From Cupriavidus sp. IDO (GTDB lineage: Bacteria; Pseudomonadota; Gammaproteobacteria; Burkholderiales; Burkholderiaceae): a stretch of 64,000 nt of DNA. The notes under the pieces were generated by a model, which did no database searches, was not told the origin of the DNA, and saw only the letters and a program-made list of their open reading frames with translations. Below, piece by piece: positions 1 through 11,442 of this stretch. The translations under genes were made by a program, and so were the position numbers. Where the stretch lies: NCBI RefSeq assembly GCF_000812465.1, contig NZ_JWMA01000182.1, forward strand, positions 16,736 to 80,735. Reading direction: 5' to 3'. Every line of letters begins with the position of its first letter. The stretch's first letter is position 1.

Positions 1-2
1 CC

Positions 3-1151
3 GCCATCCCGGTCTACGGCGCCTGCTGCGCCTGGCTGCCACGCCGGCGCTTCGTGCCGTGGGTCTACGCCTTCTTCATCGCCAACCTGCTCGCCTTCGC
101 CTTTGCCACCCGTGCGGAGCCGGACAACGTCTGGCTGGCGCGGGTGTTCTACGTGTGGCTGTCGGTCTTCAACCTGTTCGTGGTGTCGGTCGCTTGGAGC
201 CTGATGGCCGACGTGTTCCGCCCCGAGCAGGCGCGGCGGCTCTTTGCGCTGCTCGCCGCCGGCGCCAGCGCGGGCGGGCTGGCCGGGCCCGTGCTGGGCG
301 GCTGGCTGGTGACAAGGATCGGTCTGACCGGGCTGATGCTGCTGTCGGCTGCGCTGCTGGCCGCGACGCTGCCGGGCGTGGGCTGGCTGTTCGGCTGGCG
401 GCGGCGCGCAGGCGCGGGCATTGCCGTGGCCGGCGATGCGCAATCCACCGCCAGCGCTGCGCAGGACCCTGCGCATCCGGTCGGTGGCGGACTCCTGGCC
501 GGGCTCGCGCTATTGGCGCGCTCGCGCTACCTGCTCGGTATCAGCCTGTTCGTGGTCCTGCTGGCGACGGCCAGCACCTTCCTGTACTTCGAGCAGGCGC
601 GGCTGGTGGCCGAGGCCTTTCCCGAACGCGCGCGGCAAACGCAGGTCTTCAGTGCGCTCGATGCCACGGTGCAGGCCTTCACCATCGTCATCCAGCTCTT
701 CTTCGCCGGCCGCGTGGCGCGCCGCTACGGCGTGACGGCGTTACTGACTGCCGTACCGCTGATCGTGGCTGCAGGCTTCCTCGTGCTGGCGCTGCTGCCA
801 ACCTTCGGCGTGCTCGCGGGCGCCATGATCCTGCGGCGCGTGGGCGAGTACGCGCTGCTGCGTCCGGGTCGCGAAATGCTGTTCACCGTGGTCGACCCGG
901 AGACCAAGTACAAGGCCAAGAATGTCATCGACACCGCCGTTTACCGTGCAGGCGATGCGGTCAGCGCATGGGTCAAGACCGGCATCGATGCGCTCTCTGG
1001 CCATCCCGCCACCGTGGCACTGGCCGGTGCCGCACTGGCGCTGGTCTGGGCGGTGCTTGGGTGGTGGCTCGGGCGGCAGCATGAGGGGCAGCTCGGTCCG
1101 CAGGATGCGTCGACACTACAAGCCCGCGCCGCCGGTGACACGACAGCGTAG
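3..1151 (+). CDS. MFS / NTP-NDP exchange-type transporter, C-terminal part (5' end outside window)
   Basis: The reading frame is open from the first bases of the window, so the gene starts upstream; the GTG at 54 is an internal codon. The visible part (about 382 residues) is an integral membrane protein with repeated hydrophobic segments. The Arg-rich stretch around residues 120-125 is a probable central cytoplasmic loop between two transmembrane bundles. The region with REMLFTVV and KYKAKNVIDT followed by AVYRAGD is the signature I associate with bacterial MFS members related to ATP/ADP-type exchange carriers. The substrate cannot be read from the sequence. It ends in TAG, and a new promoter-like sequence follows 4 bases later, so it is probably the last gene of its unit. 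Confidence 0.75.
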   Translation, partial: AIPVYGACCAWLPRRRFVPWVYAFFIANLLAFAFATRAEPDNVWLARVFYVWLSVFNLFVVSVAWSLMADVFRPEQARRLFALLAAGASAGGLAGPVLGGWLVTRIGLTGLMLLSAALLAATLPGVGWLFGWRRRAGAGIAVAGDAQSTASAAQDPAHPVGGGLLAGLALLARSRYLLGISLFVVLLATASTFLYFEQARLVAEAFPERARQTQVFSALDATVQAFTIVIQLFFAGRVARRYGVTALLTAVPLIVAAGFLVLALLPTFGVLAGAMILRRVGEYALLRPGREMLFTVVDPETKYKAKNVIDTAVYRAGDAVSAWVKTGIDALSGHPATVALAGAALALVWAVLGWWLGRQHEGQLGPQDASTLQARAAGDTTA

Positions 1152-1154
1152 TCA

Positions 1155-1185
1155 TTGACCCTCGCCGTAGGGCTCCGCTTATACT
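1155..1185 (+). promoter_or_regulatory. Candidate sigma-70 promoter for the Excalibur gene
   Basis: TTGACC at 1155-1160 and TATACT at 1180-1185 (or TTATAC one base earlier) resemble -35 and -10 boxes, with 18-19 bases between them. A GGGAGA Shine-Dalgarno sequence follows just before the ATG at 1215. Seen by eye only; the spacing is slightly long. Confidence 0.4.
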
Positions 1186-1214
1186 CCCGGACACAATAAT
1201 AAACGGGAGATTTC

Positions 1215-1496
1215 ATGCCGAAGTGGGTCATTGTCATCGCCGCCATTGCCGGCGGCTGGTACTACTACGATCATCATCGACCGGCTCAGGCTTCATTGCC
1301 GGTACCCTCTGAACCGGCCATCTCGGCCCCCTCGTTTCCGCGGCCGTCCCCGGTGGTCTTCCGATGCGAAGGCAAGACAATGTGCCATCAGATGCGCTCT
1401 TGCGAAGAGGCCACGTTCTATCTGCAGAACTGCCCGGGCACGAAGATGGACGGCGACGGAGACGGCATTCCCTGTGAGCGGTCTTTGTGCAACTAG
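1215..1496 (+). CDS. Small membrane-anchored Excalibur calcium-binding domain protein
   Basis: A 93-residue protein. Residues 4-18 form a short hydrophobic N-terminal segment (signal anchor or uncleaved signal), followed by a Pro/Ser-rich linker (about 27-47). The C-terminal Excalibur module has paired cysteines, the motif CEEATFYLQNCP, and the acidic loop DGDGDGIPCE at about residues 79-88, typical of the family's EF-hand-like Ca2+ site. Excalibur domains usually occur at the ends of extracytoplasmic nucleases or as small exported proteins. Here there is no nuclease domain, so the biochemical role is unknown. It has a good Shine-Dalgarno sequence and its own candidate promoter. Confidence 0.8.
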   Translation: MPKWVIVIAAIAGGWYYYDHHRPAQASLPVPSEPAISAPSFPRPSPVVFRCEGKTMCHQMRSCEEATFYLQNCPGTKMDGDGDGIPCERSLCN

Positions 1497-1697
1497 GGCT
1501 CCCGGAAATGCAATGGGGAAGCAGTATGGATCCGAGGCCATGAACTTTGCCTTCACCCCTCAGGCCCGTTCGGAATTCTGGCCTCCGTCCACCGGATGAT
1601 CGTATAGTCATGGCCTCGGGCCCGCGCGCTGCGCAGGCTTCTTCCGTGCTGCCCGCAAGCCGCCCATCCCTTTCCTTACCCCCCGGAGGACTCCGCC

Positions 1698-2804
<1,107 letters not shown>

Positions 2805-2814
2805 GGGGGCGCCC

Positions 2815-3660
2815 ATGGAACTGCTCTCGCAGCACGGCTGCCACGGCGGCGTGCAACGGTTCTACCGCCACCAGTCCCAGGCCATCGGGTTGCCGATGCG
2901 GTTCTCGGTGTTCCTGCCACAGCAGGCGCTGGTGCCGGGCGCGCGCGTGCCGGCGCTGTTCTACCTGGCCGGCCTGACCTGCACCGAAGAGACCTTCATG
3001 ATCAAGGCCGGCGCGCAGCGGTTCGCCGCCGCGCACGGCCTGATGCTGGTGGCGCCCGACACCAGCCCGCGCGGCGCCGGCGTGCCCGGCGAAGCCGATG
3101 CATGGGACTTCGGCGTGGGTGCCGGCTTCTACCTCGATGCCACGCAGGCCCCGTGGCGCATGCACTGGCGCATGGAAAGCTACGTGGCGGACGAGCTGTT
3201 CGGGCTGGTTACGTCGGAGCTGCCGGCCGATCCGGAGCGTGTCGGCATCTTCGGCCACTCGATGGGCGGGCACGGGGCGCTGGTGCTGGCGCAGCGGCAT
3301 CCGCGCCGCTTCCGCTCGGTATCGGCCTTTGCCCCCATCGCGGCACCCTCGCAATGCCCGTGGGGCGAAAAAGCCTTCACCGGCTACCTCGGGGAGGACC
3401 GCGCACGCTGGGCGGAGCATGACGCCAGCGCCCTGATGGCGGGCCAGAAGGCGCCGCCGTTCCCGCGTGGCATCCTGGTCGACCAGGGGCTGGATGACCA
3501 GTTCCTGCCGACGCAGCTGCACCCCGAGACCTTCGAGGCAGCCTGCCAGGCCGTCGGCCAGCCGCTGACGCTGCGCCGGCACAGCGGCTACGACCACGGC
3601 TACTACTTCATCACGACCTTCATCGAAGACCATATCCGGCATCACGCGGCGCAGCTGTAA
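2815..3660 (+). CDS. fghA: S-formylglutathione hydrolase
   Basis: A 281-residue esterase D-family alpha/beta hydrolase that cleaves S-formylglutathione to formate and glutathione. The nucleophile elbow GHSMGGHG places Ser149 as catalytic. The acid is in the VDQGLDDQF segment and the His in HSGYDHGYYF near the C-terminus. The N-terminal LAGLTCTEETF segment is typical of the family. It is 10 bases downstream of frmA, almost certainly cotranscribed, and is followed by a hairpin that could end the operon. Confidence 0.95.
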   Translation: MELLSQHGCHGGVQRFYRHQSQAIGLPMRFSVFLPQQALVPGARVPALFYLAGLTCTEETFMIKAGAQRFAAAHGLMLVAPDTSPRGAGVPGEADAWDFGVGAGFYLDATQAPWRMHWRMESYVADELFGLVTSELPADPERVGIFGHSMGGHGALVLAQRHPRRFRSVSAFAPIAAPSQCPWGEKAFTGYLGEDRARWAEHDASALMAGQKAPPFPRGILVDQGLDDQFLPTQLHPETFEAACQAVGQPLTLRRHSGYDHGYYFITTFIEDHIRHHAAQL

Positions 3661-3666
3661 GCGCCC

Positions 3667-3704
3667 TCCCCGGCGGAGCAGGCAAATGCCACTGCCGCCG
3701 GGGA
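3667..3704 (+). terminator. GC-rich hairpin after fghA
   Basis: A 10-bp perfect stem, TCCCCGGCGG (3667-3676) with CCGCCGGGGA (3695-3704), starts 7 bases after the fghA stop. There is no clear T-run, so it may be a weak terminator or an mRNA-stabilising hairpin. Confidence 0.5.
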
Positions 3705-3804
3705 TCCCGCTTCGACCCCCAAACAGGTGATGTAGCCAGGCACCGGGTTTCCCATAATGTCTCTTCGACCAGCCATAAGAGCTGGCAAATCATGGGGGTC
3801 AGAC

Positions 3805-3954
3805 ATGAACCACGTCACGTCTCTGGGCGTCTATATCGTCGCCTTTCTCGCCGCGCTGCTGATTGCCGCGCGCTGGCTGCTCAAGAACGACCCCTCCTTG
3901 CGTGGGGAGGAACGCCCCGATGCGGGCAGGATTGCCCCTCGAAGGTCCGACTAG
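3805..3954 (+). CDS. 49-residue single-pass membrane protein, unknown function
   Basis: From the ATG at 3805, preceded by a GGGGGT Shine-Dalgarno-like run, the frame gives 49 residues: a short polar N-terminus, one clear transmembrane helix (about residues 6-23, VYIVAFLAALLIAARWLL), then a basic/acidic cytoplasmic tail. An upstream in-frame ATG at 3757 would add 16 polar residues and lacks a good ribosome site, so the shorter start is preferred. Small proteins of this form are often unannotated; I do not recognise the family. It runs towards the convergent regulator gene at 3972. Confidence 0.5.
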   Translation: MNHVTSLGVYIVAFLAALLIAARWLLKNDPSLRGEERPDAGRIAPRRSD

Positions 3955-3971
3955 GCACCGGACCGGAAACA

Positions 3972-4988
3972 TCAGCCCTCCTCCGCCACCCCGCGATACG
4001 CCCCCGGCCGCGACCCCGTCCAGCGCCGGAACGCGCGATGAAACGCGCCGGGCTCGGCAAAACCCAGCTCCGCCGCGATCTCGGCCATGGGCCTGCGCGA
4101 ATGGCTCAGGGCCTGGATGGCGAGGTCGCGCCGCAGTTCATCCTTGAGTTCCTGGTAGCTTGCCCCTTCGTCCATCAGGCGCCGGCGCAATGACGATGCC
4201 GACAGGTGCAGGTCCTGGGCCAGCGTTTCAAACGTCGGCCATTGCTCGGGACGCTGATTGCGCAACTGCCGGCGCACGCGGGCGGCCACGCTGCTGCGGT
4301 CGGAATATTTCACCACCACATTGTGCGGGGCATCGCGCAGGAAAGCCTTCAGGCTGCGCTCGTCCTGCCGCACCGGTTGGTCGAGCAGGCCCGCGTCGAA
4401 GACCAGTGCGGTGGCCGGTTGATCAAAGGCGAGCTGGCGCGAGTACATGACCCGGTACTCCGCGCTGTATGCCGGCTCGGGATAGCTGAACGCGGCCAGC
4501 TGCACCGGCACGCGCCGCCGCAGCAGCCAGCTCATCAGGCCATGCAGCATGATCAGCATGGTTTCCTGCGCAAACACGCCCGGCACCCGCCCCTGCGCCG
4601 ACGAGGGTTCCGTAAGCACCAGCGCGGCGCGGTCCTCGTGGCGCTCCAGCCGCACGCCGATATCGTCGAGCAGCAGCCCGAAATAGCGCGTGATGCGGTC
4701 CAGCCCCTGCGCCAGCGTGCGGCTGCCTGCCACCGCATGACAGAGCATGGCAAAGCTGCCTCGCTTCATGCGACGCGAGTCCTGGCCGAAGAATTCGTCG
4801 TCCAGCGCGGCTGCTACCGCCATCCATAACTCGCTGTAGCTGTCCGCCGAGACGCGCGCCTGCGGCACCGCCAGCAGCGCCGGCGCGATGCCAACACTGC
4901 GCAGCACCGGCTCGGGATCGAGCCCTTGCGCGCGCAGCCCCGAGATGGCGTGGTGGACGAAACAGATGGCGACGCTGCCTTTTTCCAT
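3972..4988 (-). CDS. mmsR: AraC-family regulator, MmsR-like, divergent to the valine operon
   Basis: A 338-residue regulator (start ATG at 4988; a TTG five codons upstream is less likely). The N-terminal two-thirds matches the arabinose-binding-like fold of OruR/ArgR2-type AraC regulators. The C-terminal ~100 residues carry two helix-turn-helix motifs, including DLHLSASSLRRRL and MAEIAAELGFAEPGAFHRAFRRW, the standard AraC second HTH. It is divergently transcribed 139 bp from the acyl-CoA dehydrogenase that opens the mms operon, the arrangement of mmsR-mmsAB in Pseudomonas. Activation in response to a valine-pathway intermediate is inferred; I could not define an operator in the shared gap. 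Confidence 0.8.
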   Translation of the reverse strand: MEKGSVAICFVHHAISGLRAQGLDPEPVLRSVGIAPALLAVPQARVSADSYSELWMAVAAALDDEFFGQDSRRMKRGSFAMLCHAVAGSRTLAQGLDRITRYFGLLLDDIGVRLERHEDRAALVLTEPSSAQGRVPGVFAQETMLIMLHGLMSWLLRRRVPVQLAAFSYPEPAYSAEYRVMYSRQLAFDQPATALVFDAGLLDQPVRQDERSLKAFLRDAPHNVVVKYSDRSSVAARVRRQLRNQRPEQWPTFETLAQDLHLSASSLRRRLMDEGASYQELKDELRRDLAIQALSHSRRPMAEIAAELGFAEPGAFHRAFRRWTGSRPGAYRGVAEEG

Positions 4989-5126
4989 GGTGCGCAGTGG
5001 CAAACGAGTTCAGAAAGATTGGCGGATTTTGGCATAGGAGCGGCGAGGCGCCGTTTCTACACTGCGATCAAGTCATCGCCGCGTCTGTCCGGACGCGGTC
5101 CACGCCAAGCCACCGCAGCCCCAGCC

Positions 5127-6260
5127 ATGCACAGCGACTACACCGAAGAGCAGACCATGATCCGCGACAGCGCCCGCGCTTTTGCCAGCGAGCGCCTGTC
5201 CGCGGGTGCCGCGCAGTGGGACCGCGCCGCGCAATTGCCGCCGGAGGTGGTGTCCGAAATGGGCGCGCTGGGGCTGCTGGGCATGATCGTCCCCGAAGAA
5301 TGGGGCGGCACCTACACCGACTATGTGGCCTACGCGCTCGCCATCGAGGAAATTGCCGCCGGCTGCGCCGCATGCGCCACCCTGATGAGCGTGCACAACT
5401 CGGTGGGCTGCGGCCCGATCCTGCACTACGGCACCGATGAACAAAAGCAGCGCTACCTGCCCAGGCTGGCCAGCGGCGCCCTGATCGGCGCCTTCTGCCT
5501 GACCGAACCGCAGGCCGGCTCCGAAGCCCACAACCTGCGCACCCGTGCGCGCCCCACGGAGAACGGCTGGATCCTGAACGGCAGCAAACAGTTCGTCACC
5601 AACGGCCAGCGCGCCGGCGTGGCGATCGTGTTCGCCGCCACCGAGCCCGAGCGCGGCAAGAAGGGCATTTCGGCCTTCGTCGTGCCCACCGGTACGCCGG
5701 GCTTTATCGTCCACGCGCCGGAGAAGAAGCTCGGCATCCGCGCCTCCGACACCTGCGCCATCACGCTGGAAGACTGCGAAGTGCCGCACGATGCGTTGCT
5801 GGGCGAGGCAGGCGAAGGCCTGCGCATCGCGCTCTCCAACCTGGAAGGTGGCCGCATCGGCATTGCCGCGCAGGCCATCGGCATCGCCCGCTCCGCTTTC
5901 GAGGCCGCGTGCCGCTACGCGTCCGAGCGCGTGCAGTTCGGCCGTGCCCTGCGCGAGCACCCGCCGATCGCCAACATGCTGGCCGACATGGCAACCGAGC
6001 TGAACGCCGCGCGCCTGCTCGTGCATCGCGCCGCGCGCATGCGCACCAACGGCGTGCCCTGCCTGTCGGAGGCCTCGCAAGCCAAGCTCTACGCCTCCGA
6101 ACTGGCCGAGCGCGTGTGCTCCAAGGCCCTGCAGATCCACGGCGGCTACGGCTACCTGGAGGACTACCCGGTCGAGCGCCACTACCGCGACGCCCGCATC
6201 ACCCAGATCTACGAAGGCACCAGCGAGATCCAGCGCATGCTGATCGCGCGCAGCCTCTGA
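5127..6260 (+). CDS. Acyl-CoA dehydrogenase, probably isobutyryl-CoA (valine pathway)
   Basis: A 377-residue FAD acyl-CoA dehydrogenase. The start is set at the ATG at 5127, which begins the usual N-terminal helix (DYTEEQTMIRDSARAFA); the longer open frame upstream overlaps the divergent regulator's promoter. Family signatures are seen: CLTEPQAGSEA (first ACDH signature) and, near the C-terminus, QIHGGYGYLEDYPVERHYRDARITQIYEGTSEIQ, which holds the catalytic Glu region of this subclass. As first gene of a cluster with mmsA, mmsB, an enoyl-CoA hydratase and a 3-hydroxyisobutyryl-CoA hydrolase, the likely step is isobutyryl-CoA to methacrylyl-CoA. Exact chain specificity is inferred from context. 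Confidence 0.9.
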   Translation: MHSDYTEEQTMIRDSARAFASERLSAGAAQWDRAAQLPPEVVSEMGALGLLGMIVPEEWGGTYTDYVAYALAIEEIAAGCAACATLMSVHNSVGCGPILHYGTDEQKQRYLPRLASGALIGAFCLTEPQAGSEAHNLRTRARPTENGWILNGSKQFVTNGQRAGVAIVFAATEPERGKKGISAFVVPTGTPGFIVHAPEKKLGIRASDTCAITLEDCEVPHDALLGEAGEGLRIALSNLEGGRIGIAAQAIGIARSAFEAACRYASERVQFGRALREHPPIANMLADMATELNAARLLVHRAARMRTNGVPCLSEASQAKLYASELAERVCSKALQIHGGYGYLEDYPVERHYRDARITQIYEGTSEIQRMLIARSL

Positions 6261-6306
6261 ACCGCATTCCCACATCCCATCACAGTCCAGAACCGACGGA
6301 GACAAC

Positions 6307-7830
<1,524 letters not shown>

Positions 7831-7849
7831 GCGTAATCTGGGGCCCGCG

Positions 7850-7889
7850 GTTTGCTCCCCTCTCCCGCAAGCGGGAGAGGGGAGCAAAC
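7850..7889. repeat. 19-bp perfect hairpin between mmsA and mmsB
   Basis: Nineteen bases ending CTCTCCCGC (to 7868) are followed by AA and then their exact complement (7871-7889). There is no T-run on either strand, so it is not a classic intrinsic terminator. The CTCTCCCGC...GCGGGAGAG core is a commonly dispersed intergenic motif in Burkholderiales (general knowledge). In the transcript it would separate mmsA from mmsB and could set a processing site or reduce downstream expression. Confidence 0.8.
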
Positions 7890-7931
7890 AGATGGCTTGG
7901 ATTAGCCCACAACGATTTCGAAGGAGACCTC

Positions 7932-8837
7932 ATGCACATTGCCTTCATCGGCCTCGGCAACATGGGTGCGCCCATGGCGCGCAACCTGCTCAAGGCCGGC
8001 CACACGCTGACCGTATTCGACCTTAACGCCGCCGCCGTGGCATCGCTGCGCGCCGAAGGCGCCGCCGCAGCCGAATCCGCGCGCAAGGCCGTGGCTGAAG
8101 CTGATTTCGTCATCACCATGCTGCCCGCCGCGGCACACGTTCGCACCGCCTACCTCGGTCCCGACGGCGTCCTGGCCGGCGTGCGCGCGGGCGTGCCGCT
8201 GGTCGATTCGAGCACCATCGACCCCGCCACCGTGCGCGAACTGGCGGCAGCCGCGGAGAAGCACGGCAACCCGCTGGCCGACGCCCCGGTATCAGGCGGC
8301 ACCGGCGGCGCGCAGGCCGGCACACTGACGTTCATAGTCGGCGCAGCACCTGCGCTCTTCGAGCAGATCAAGCCGGTGCTCGCCGGCATGGGCCGCAACC
8401 TGGTCCATTGCGGCGATACCGGCACCGGCCAGATCGCCAAGATCTGCAACAACCTGATTCTCGGCATCTCTATGATCGGCGTGTCCGAAGCGATGGCGCT
8501 GGGCGTGCGGCTCGGCATCGATGCCAATGTGCTGGCCGGCATCGTCAACACCTCCACCGGCCGCTGCTGGTCGTCGGATACGTACAACCCCTACCCCGGC
8601 GTAATCGAGACCGCGCCGGCCTCGCGCGGCTACACCGGCGGCTTTGGCGCCGAGCTGATGCTCAAGGACCTGGGACTGGCCGCCGACGCAGCGCGCAGCG
8701 TAAAGCAGCCGCTGTTCCTCGGTGCCCTCGCCCAGCAGCTCTACCAGGCCATGAGCCAGGCCGGCGACGGCCAGCTCGATTTCTCCGGCGTGATCCGCCA
8801 GTACCTGCCGGCAGAGAAAAAGGGGAACCAGCCATGA
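7932..8837 (+). CDS. mmsB: 3-hydroxyisobutyrate dehydrogenase
   Basis: A 301-residue beta-hydroxyacid dehydrogenase. The N-terminal nucleotide-binding motif GLGNMGAPMARNLLKAGH (residues 6-23) is the family's first signature. The substrate loop DAPVSGGTGGAQAGTL and catalytic Lys170 in GQIAKICNN are present. It oxidises 3-hydroxyisobutyrate to methylmalonate semialdehyde, the substrate of mmsA. An AAGGAG Shine-Dalgarno precedes the ATG. Its TGA overlaps the ATG of the next gene (ATGA), indicating translational coupling. Confidence 0.95.
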   Translation: MHIAFIGLGNMGAPMARNLLKAGHTLTVFDLNAAAVASLRAEGAAAAESARKAVAEADFVITMLPAAAHVRTAYLGPDGVLAGVRAGVPLVDSSTIDPATVRELAAAAEKHGNPLADAPVSGGTGGAQAGTLTFIVGAAPALFEQIKPVLAGMGRNLVHCGDTGTGQIAKICNNLILGISMIGVSEAMALGVRLGIDANVLAGIVNTSTGRCWSSDTYNPYPGVIETAPASRGYTGGFGAELMLKDLGLAADAARSVKQPLFLGALAQQLYQAMSQAGDGQLDFSGVIRQYLPAEKKGNQP

Positions 8838-9604
8838 TCGAATTCGCCGTCGATGGCCACATCGCCCGCCTGACGCTGAGCCGCCCGCCAGCCAATGCCT
8901 TCACCGCCGAAGGGCTGCAGCAGCTGCAGGAGCTGGTGGCCAGGCTGGATGCCGATCCGCAGGTGCGTGCGGTCGTCATCACCGGCGCCGGCGAGCGCTT
9001 CTTCAGCGCTGGCGCCGATCTCAACGGCTTTGCCGAGGGCGATCGTGCCCACGCCCGCAAGATGGCGCAGCGCTTCGGCGCCGCCTTCGAGGCACTGCAG
9101 AATGCGCGCCCGGTGGTGATCGCCGCGATCAACGGCTACGCCATGGGCGGCGGACTGGAATGCGCGCTGGCATGCGATATCCGCATTGCAGAAGAACATG
9201 CCCAGATGGCACTGCCCGAAGCCGCCGTCGGCCTGCTCCCGTGCGGCTGCGGCACGCAGACGCTGCCGTGGCTGGTGGGCGAAGGCTGGGCCAAGCGCAT
9301 GATCCTGACCAACGAGCGCGTCAACGCCGCCACGGCACTGCGCATCGGGCTGGTCGAGGAAGTGGTGCCGACCGGCCAGTCGCTCGACGCCGCGCTGGCC
9401 ATGGCCGAGCGCGCCTGCACCGTCAGCCCGCGCGCGGCGGCGCACAGCAAGCGGCTGGTGCACCTGGCGCGCGAGGGCGTGTCGCGCCACGCCGCGCTGG
9501 CGCTGGAGCGCGAGCGCTTTGTCGACCTGTTCGACGATGCCGACCAGCGCGAAGGCGTCAACGCCTTCCTGCAGAAACGTACGCCGCAATGGCGCAATGC
9601 CTAG
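8834..9604 (+). CDS. Enoyl-CoA hydratase (methacrylyl-CoA hydratase role likely)
   Basis: A 256-residue crotonase-fold enzyme. Oxyanion-hole residues lie in SAGADLNGF and INGYAMGGGLECALACDIRIA, and the catalytic Glu region is LPEAAVGLLPCGCGTQ. The start at 8834 overlaps the mmsB stop by four bases. In this operon it would hydrate methacrylyl-CoA to 3-hydroxyisobutyryl-CoA, linking the acyl-CoA dehydrogenase to the hydrolase at 9614. Crotonase members vary in substrate, so specificity comes from context. Confidence 0.9.
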   Translation: MIEFAVDGHIARLTLSRPPANAFTAEGLQQLQELVARLDADPQVRAVVITGAGERFFSAGADLNGFAEGDRAHARKMAQRFGAAFEALQNARPVVIAAINGYAMGGGLECALACDIRIAEEHAQMALPEAAVGLLPCGCGTQTLPWLVGEGWAKRMILTNERVNAATALRIGLVEEVVPTGQSLDAALAMAERACTVSPRAAAHSKRLVHLAREGVSRHAALALERERFVDLFDDADQREGVNAFLQKRTPQWRNA

Positions 9605-9613
9605 GAGCATGTC

Positions 9614-10750
9614 ATGCGCCTGACGCCAGAAAACCTGACGCCCAACGCGGGCGCCGCCAGCGAGCCGGAAGTCCTGTTCGAAACGATCAACCGGGTCGGG
9701 CTGGTCACGCTGAACCGTCCGCGCCAGCTCAACGCGCTGTCGTATCCGATGATCGTGGCCCTGTCCGCGCAGCTTGAGGCGTGGGCGACGCAGGATGATA
9801 TCGACGCCGTGGTCCTGCGCGGCGCCGGTCCCAAGGCCTTCTGCGCGGGCGGAGACATCCGCGCGCTGTATGACAGCTATCGCGACCAGACGCCGCTGCA
9901 CCGCCGCTTCTTCATCGACGAATACCAGCTGGACTACCGGCTGCACCGCTACCCCAAGCCCGTGGTGGCGTTGATGGACGGCATCGTGATGGGCGGCGGC
10001 ATGGGGCTGTCGCAGGCAGCGCAACTGCGCATCGTCACCGAGCGCTCGCGCGTGGCCATGCCAGAAACCGGCATCGGCCTGGTGCCGGACGTCGGCGCCA
10101 GCCATTTCCTGTCGAAGATGCCGGTGCAGCTTGCGCTCTATGTGGGGCTGACGGGCGTGTCGCTGGGCGCGGCCGATGCGCTGTTCTGCGGGCTGGCCGA
10201 TGCGGCAGTCAGCAGCGCCACGCTCGAATCGCTGGAGAGCACGCTCGCGGGTATCCAATGGACCGGCCACCCGCTGCGCGACCTGCGCCGCGCGCTGGTG
10301 CGCGAGCCCGTCGCCACCGCAGCCGAAGCGCCGCTGCTGCAGATACTGCCGGCGCTGATGAGCCACTTTTCGGCCGAAGCCAGCTTGCCCGAGATCCTCG
10401 CAGGGCTGGCCTGCCAGGATGATCCGCGCTATACGGCGTGGGCCACGCGCACCATCGACATCCTGCGCACGCGCTCCCCGCTGGCTGCCTGCGCCACGCG
10501 CGAACTGTTGCTGCGTGGACGGAGGCTTGATCTGGCGGACTGCTTCCGCATGGAGCTGGCGGTGGTAGTGCAGTCGTTCGCGCATGGCGATTTCATCGAA
10601 GGCGTGCGTGCGTTGATCGTTGATAAGGACAATGCGCCGCGCTGGCGTACGAGCAGCTATGATGCGGTGGATGATGCCGCGGTTCAGGCGTTGTTCAAGC
10701 CTTGGTGGCAGCCGGGTGATCAACCCTTGCCGCTAACGGGCTCGCACTGA
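9614..10750 (+). CDS. 3-hydroxyisobutyryl-CoA hydrolase
   Basis: A 378-residue long-form crotonase of the HIBCH type. It has the CAGGDIRALYDS oxyanion-hole motif, MDGIVMGGGMGLS, and MPETGIGLVPDVGAS, which carries the Glu and Asp typical of the hydrolase subgroup. It releases 3-hydroxyisobutyrate from its CoA ester, feeding mmsB and protecting the cell from reactive methacrylyl-CoA. AGGAG at 9603-9607 precedes the ATG. It is the last gene of the valine operon; a large dispersed repeat follows at about 10822. Confidence 0.9.
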   Translation: MRLTPENLTPNAGAASEPEVLFETINRVGLVTLNRPRQLNALSYPMIVALSAQLEAWATQDDIDAVVLRGAGPKAFCAGGDIRALYDSYRDQTPLHRRFFIDEYQLDYRLHRYPKPVVALMDGIVMGGGMGLSQAAQLRIVTERSRVAMPETGIGLVPDVGASHFLSKMPVQLALYVGLTGVSLGAADALFCGLADAAVSSATLESLESTLAGIQWTGHPLRDLRRALVREPVATAAEAPLLQILPALMSHFSAEASLPEILAGLACQDDPRYTAWATRTIDILRTRSPLAACATRELLLRGRRLDLADCFRMELAVVVQSFAHGDFIEGVRALIVDKDNAPRWRTSSYDAVDDAAVQALFKPWWQPGDQPLPLTGSH

Positions 10751-10821
10751 GGCTAGATCCTTCTCCCAAATGGGCTTCGCCGATTTTTTGGGGACGTACG
10801 AGGGTTGTTGCTGATGTGCCT

Positions 10822-11442
10822 GGGGGTGGTGGCTGCGGCTTGGCGCTGTCGATGGTCGACGGCCCTAGGTTTCGCCCTGAAGGGCGAGTCACTTTCTGTC
10901 CGAGCGACAGAAAGTAACCAAAGAACGCGTTAACTGTCCTCGGCGGACGGCCAGTCTTATCGTAGCGTGCGCGGGTTTTTGTACGGGTATTCGCTTCAGG
11001 GCATAGCTACGATGCCTGCCGCGTGGTAACGAGGCGGCGCGAGGCATTGACAGGCCGTCCTCCCGACCTCGTGAGAGCGGAGTGGTGCCGTGATCGAGCG
11101 GCGTACCTGCGGCAAGAGGTTCCGGACCACAACCGAGGTGCGCGATTCGGCTGCGCATGCCGCCGGGTCTCAAGCTGCGTGCCACTCCGCTCTCACGAGG
11201 TCGGGAGGACAGCGCTGTTCCCGGCGTTGCCCCTGGCGATCTGCGCGGCAGGCAGTCTAGTTATGCCCTGAAGCGTATACCCGTACAAAAACCCGCGCAC
11301 GCTACGATAAGACTCCCGCCCGGCGGGCAAGAAGGCGCTTTTTGCCTCCTTTTTGGCGCCGTCAAAAAGGAGGTCGCCGGCTACGCCGGCGAAACAGCCA
11401 CGCATCCAAGAACCCACACACCCGCATTCCAGCGAAGAGCTC
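10822..11442. repeat. Full copy A of a ~620-bp palindromic intergenic element
   Basis: The 808-bp gap between the valine operon and phnC holds no convincing gene. It contains an element with inverted arms at 10953-11085 and 11182-11314 (133 bp each) around a 96-bp core. The outer ~50 bp and the inner 29 bp of the arms match almost perfectly; the middle of each arm differs (two arm types). Outside the arms lie small hairpins (CTTTCTGTC...GACAGAAAG near 10892; GCCGGCTACGCCGGC near 11376). The same element recurs at 28121 and as a half copy at 15405. Short open frames inside change with each copy and look non-coding. I do not know a name for it. Confidence 0.85.

Noticed and set aside
4926..5126. 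N-terminal extension of the acyl-CoA dehydrogenase
   Set aside because: It overlaps the divergent regulator's 5' end and reads as random residues; the conserved start is at 5127.
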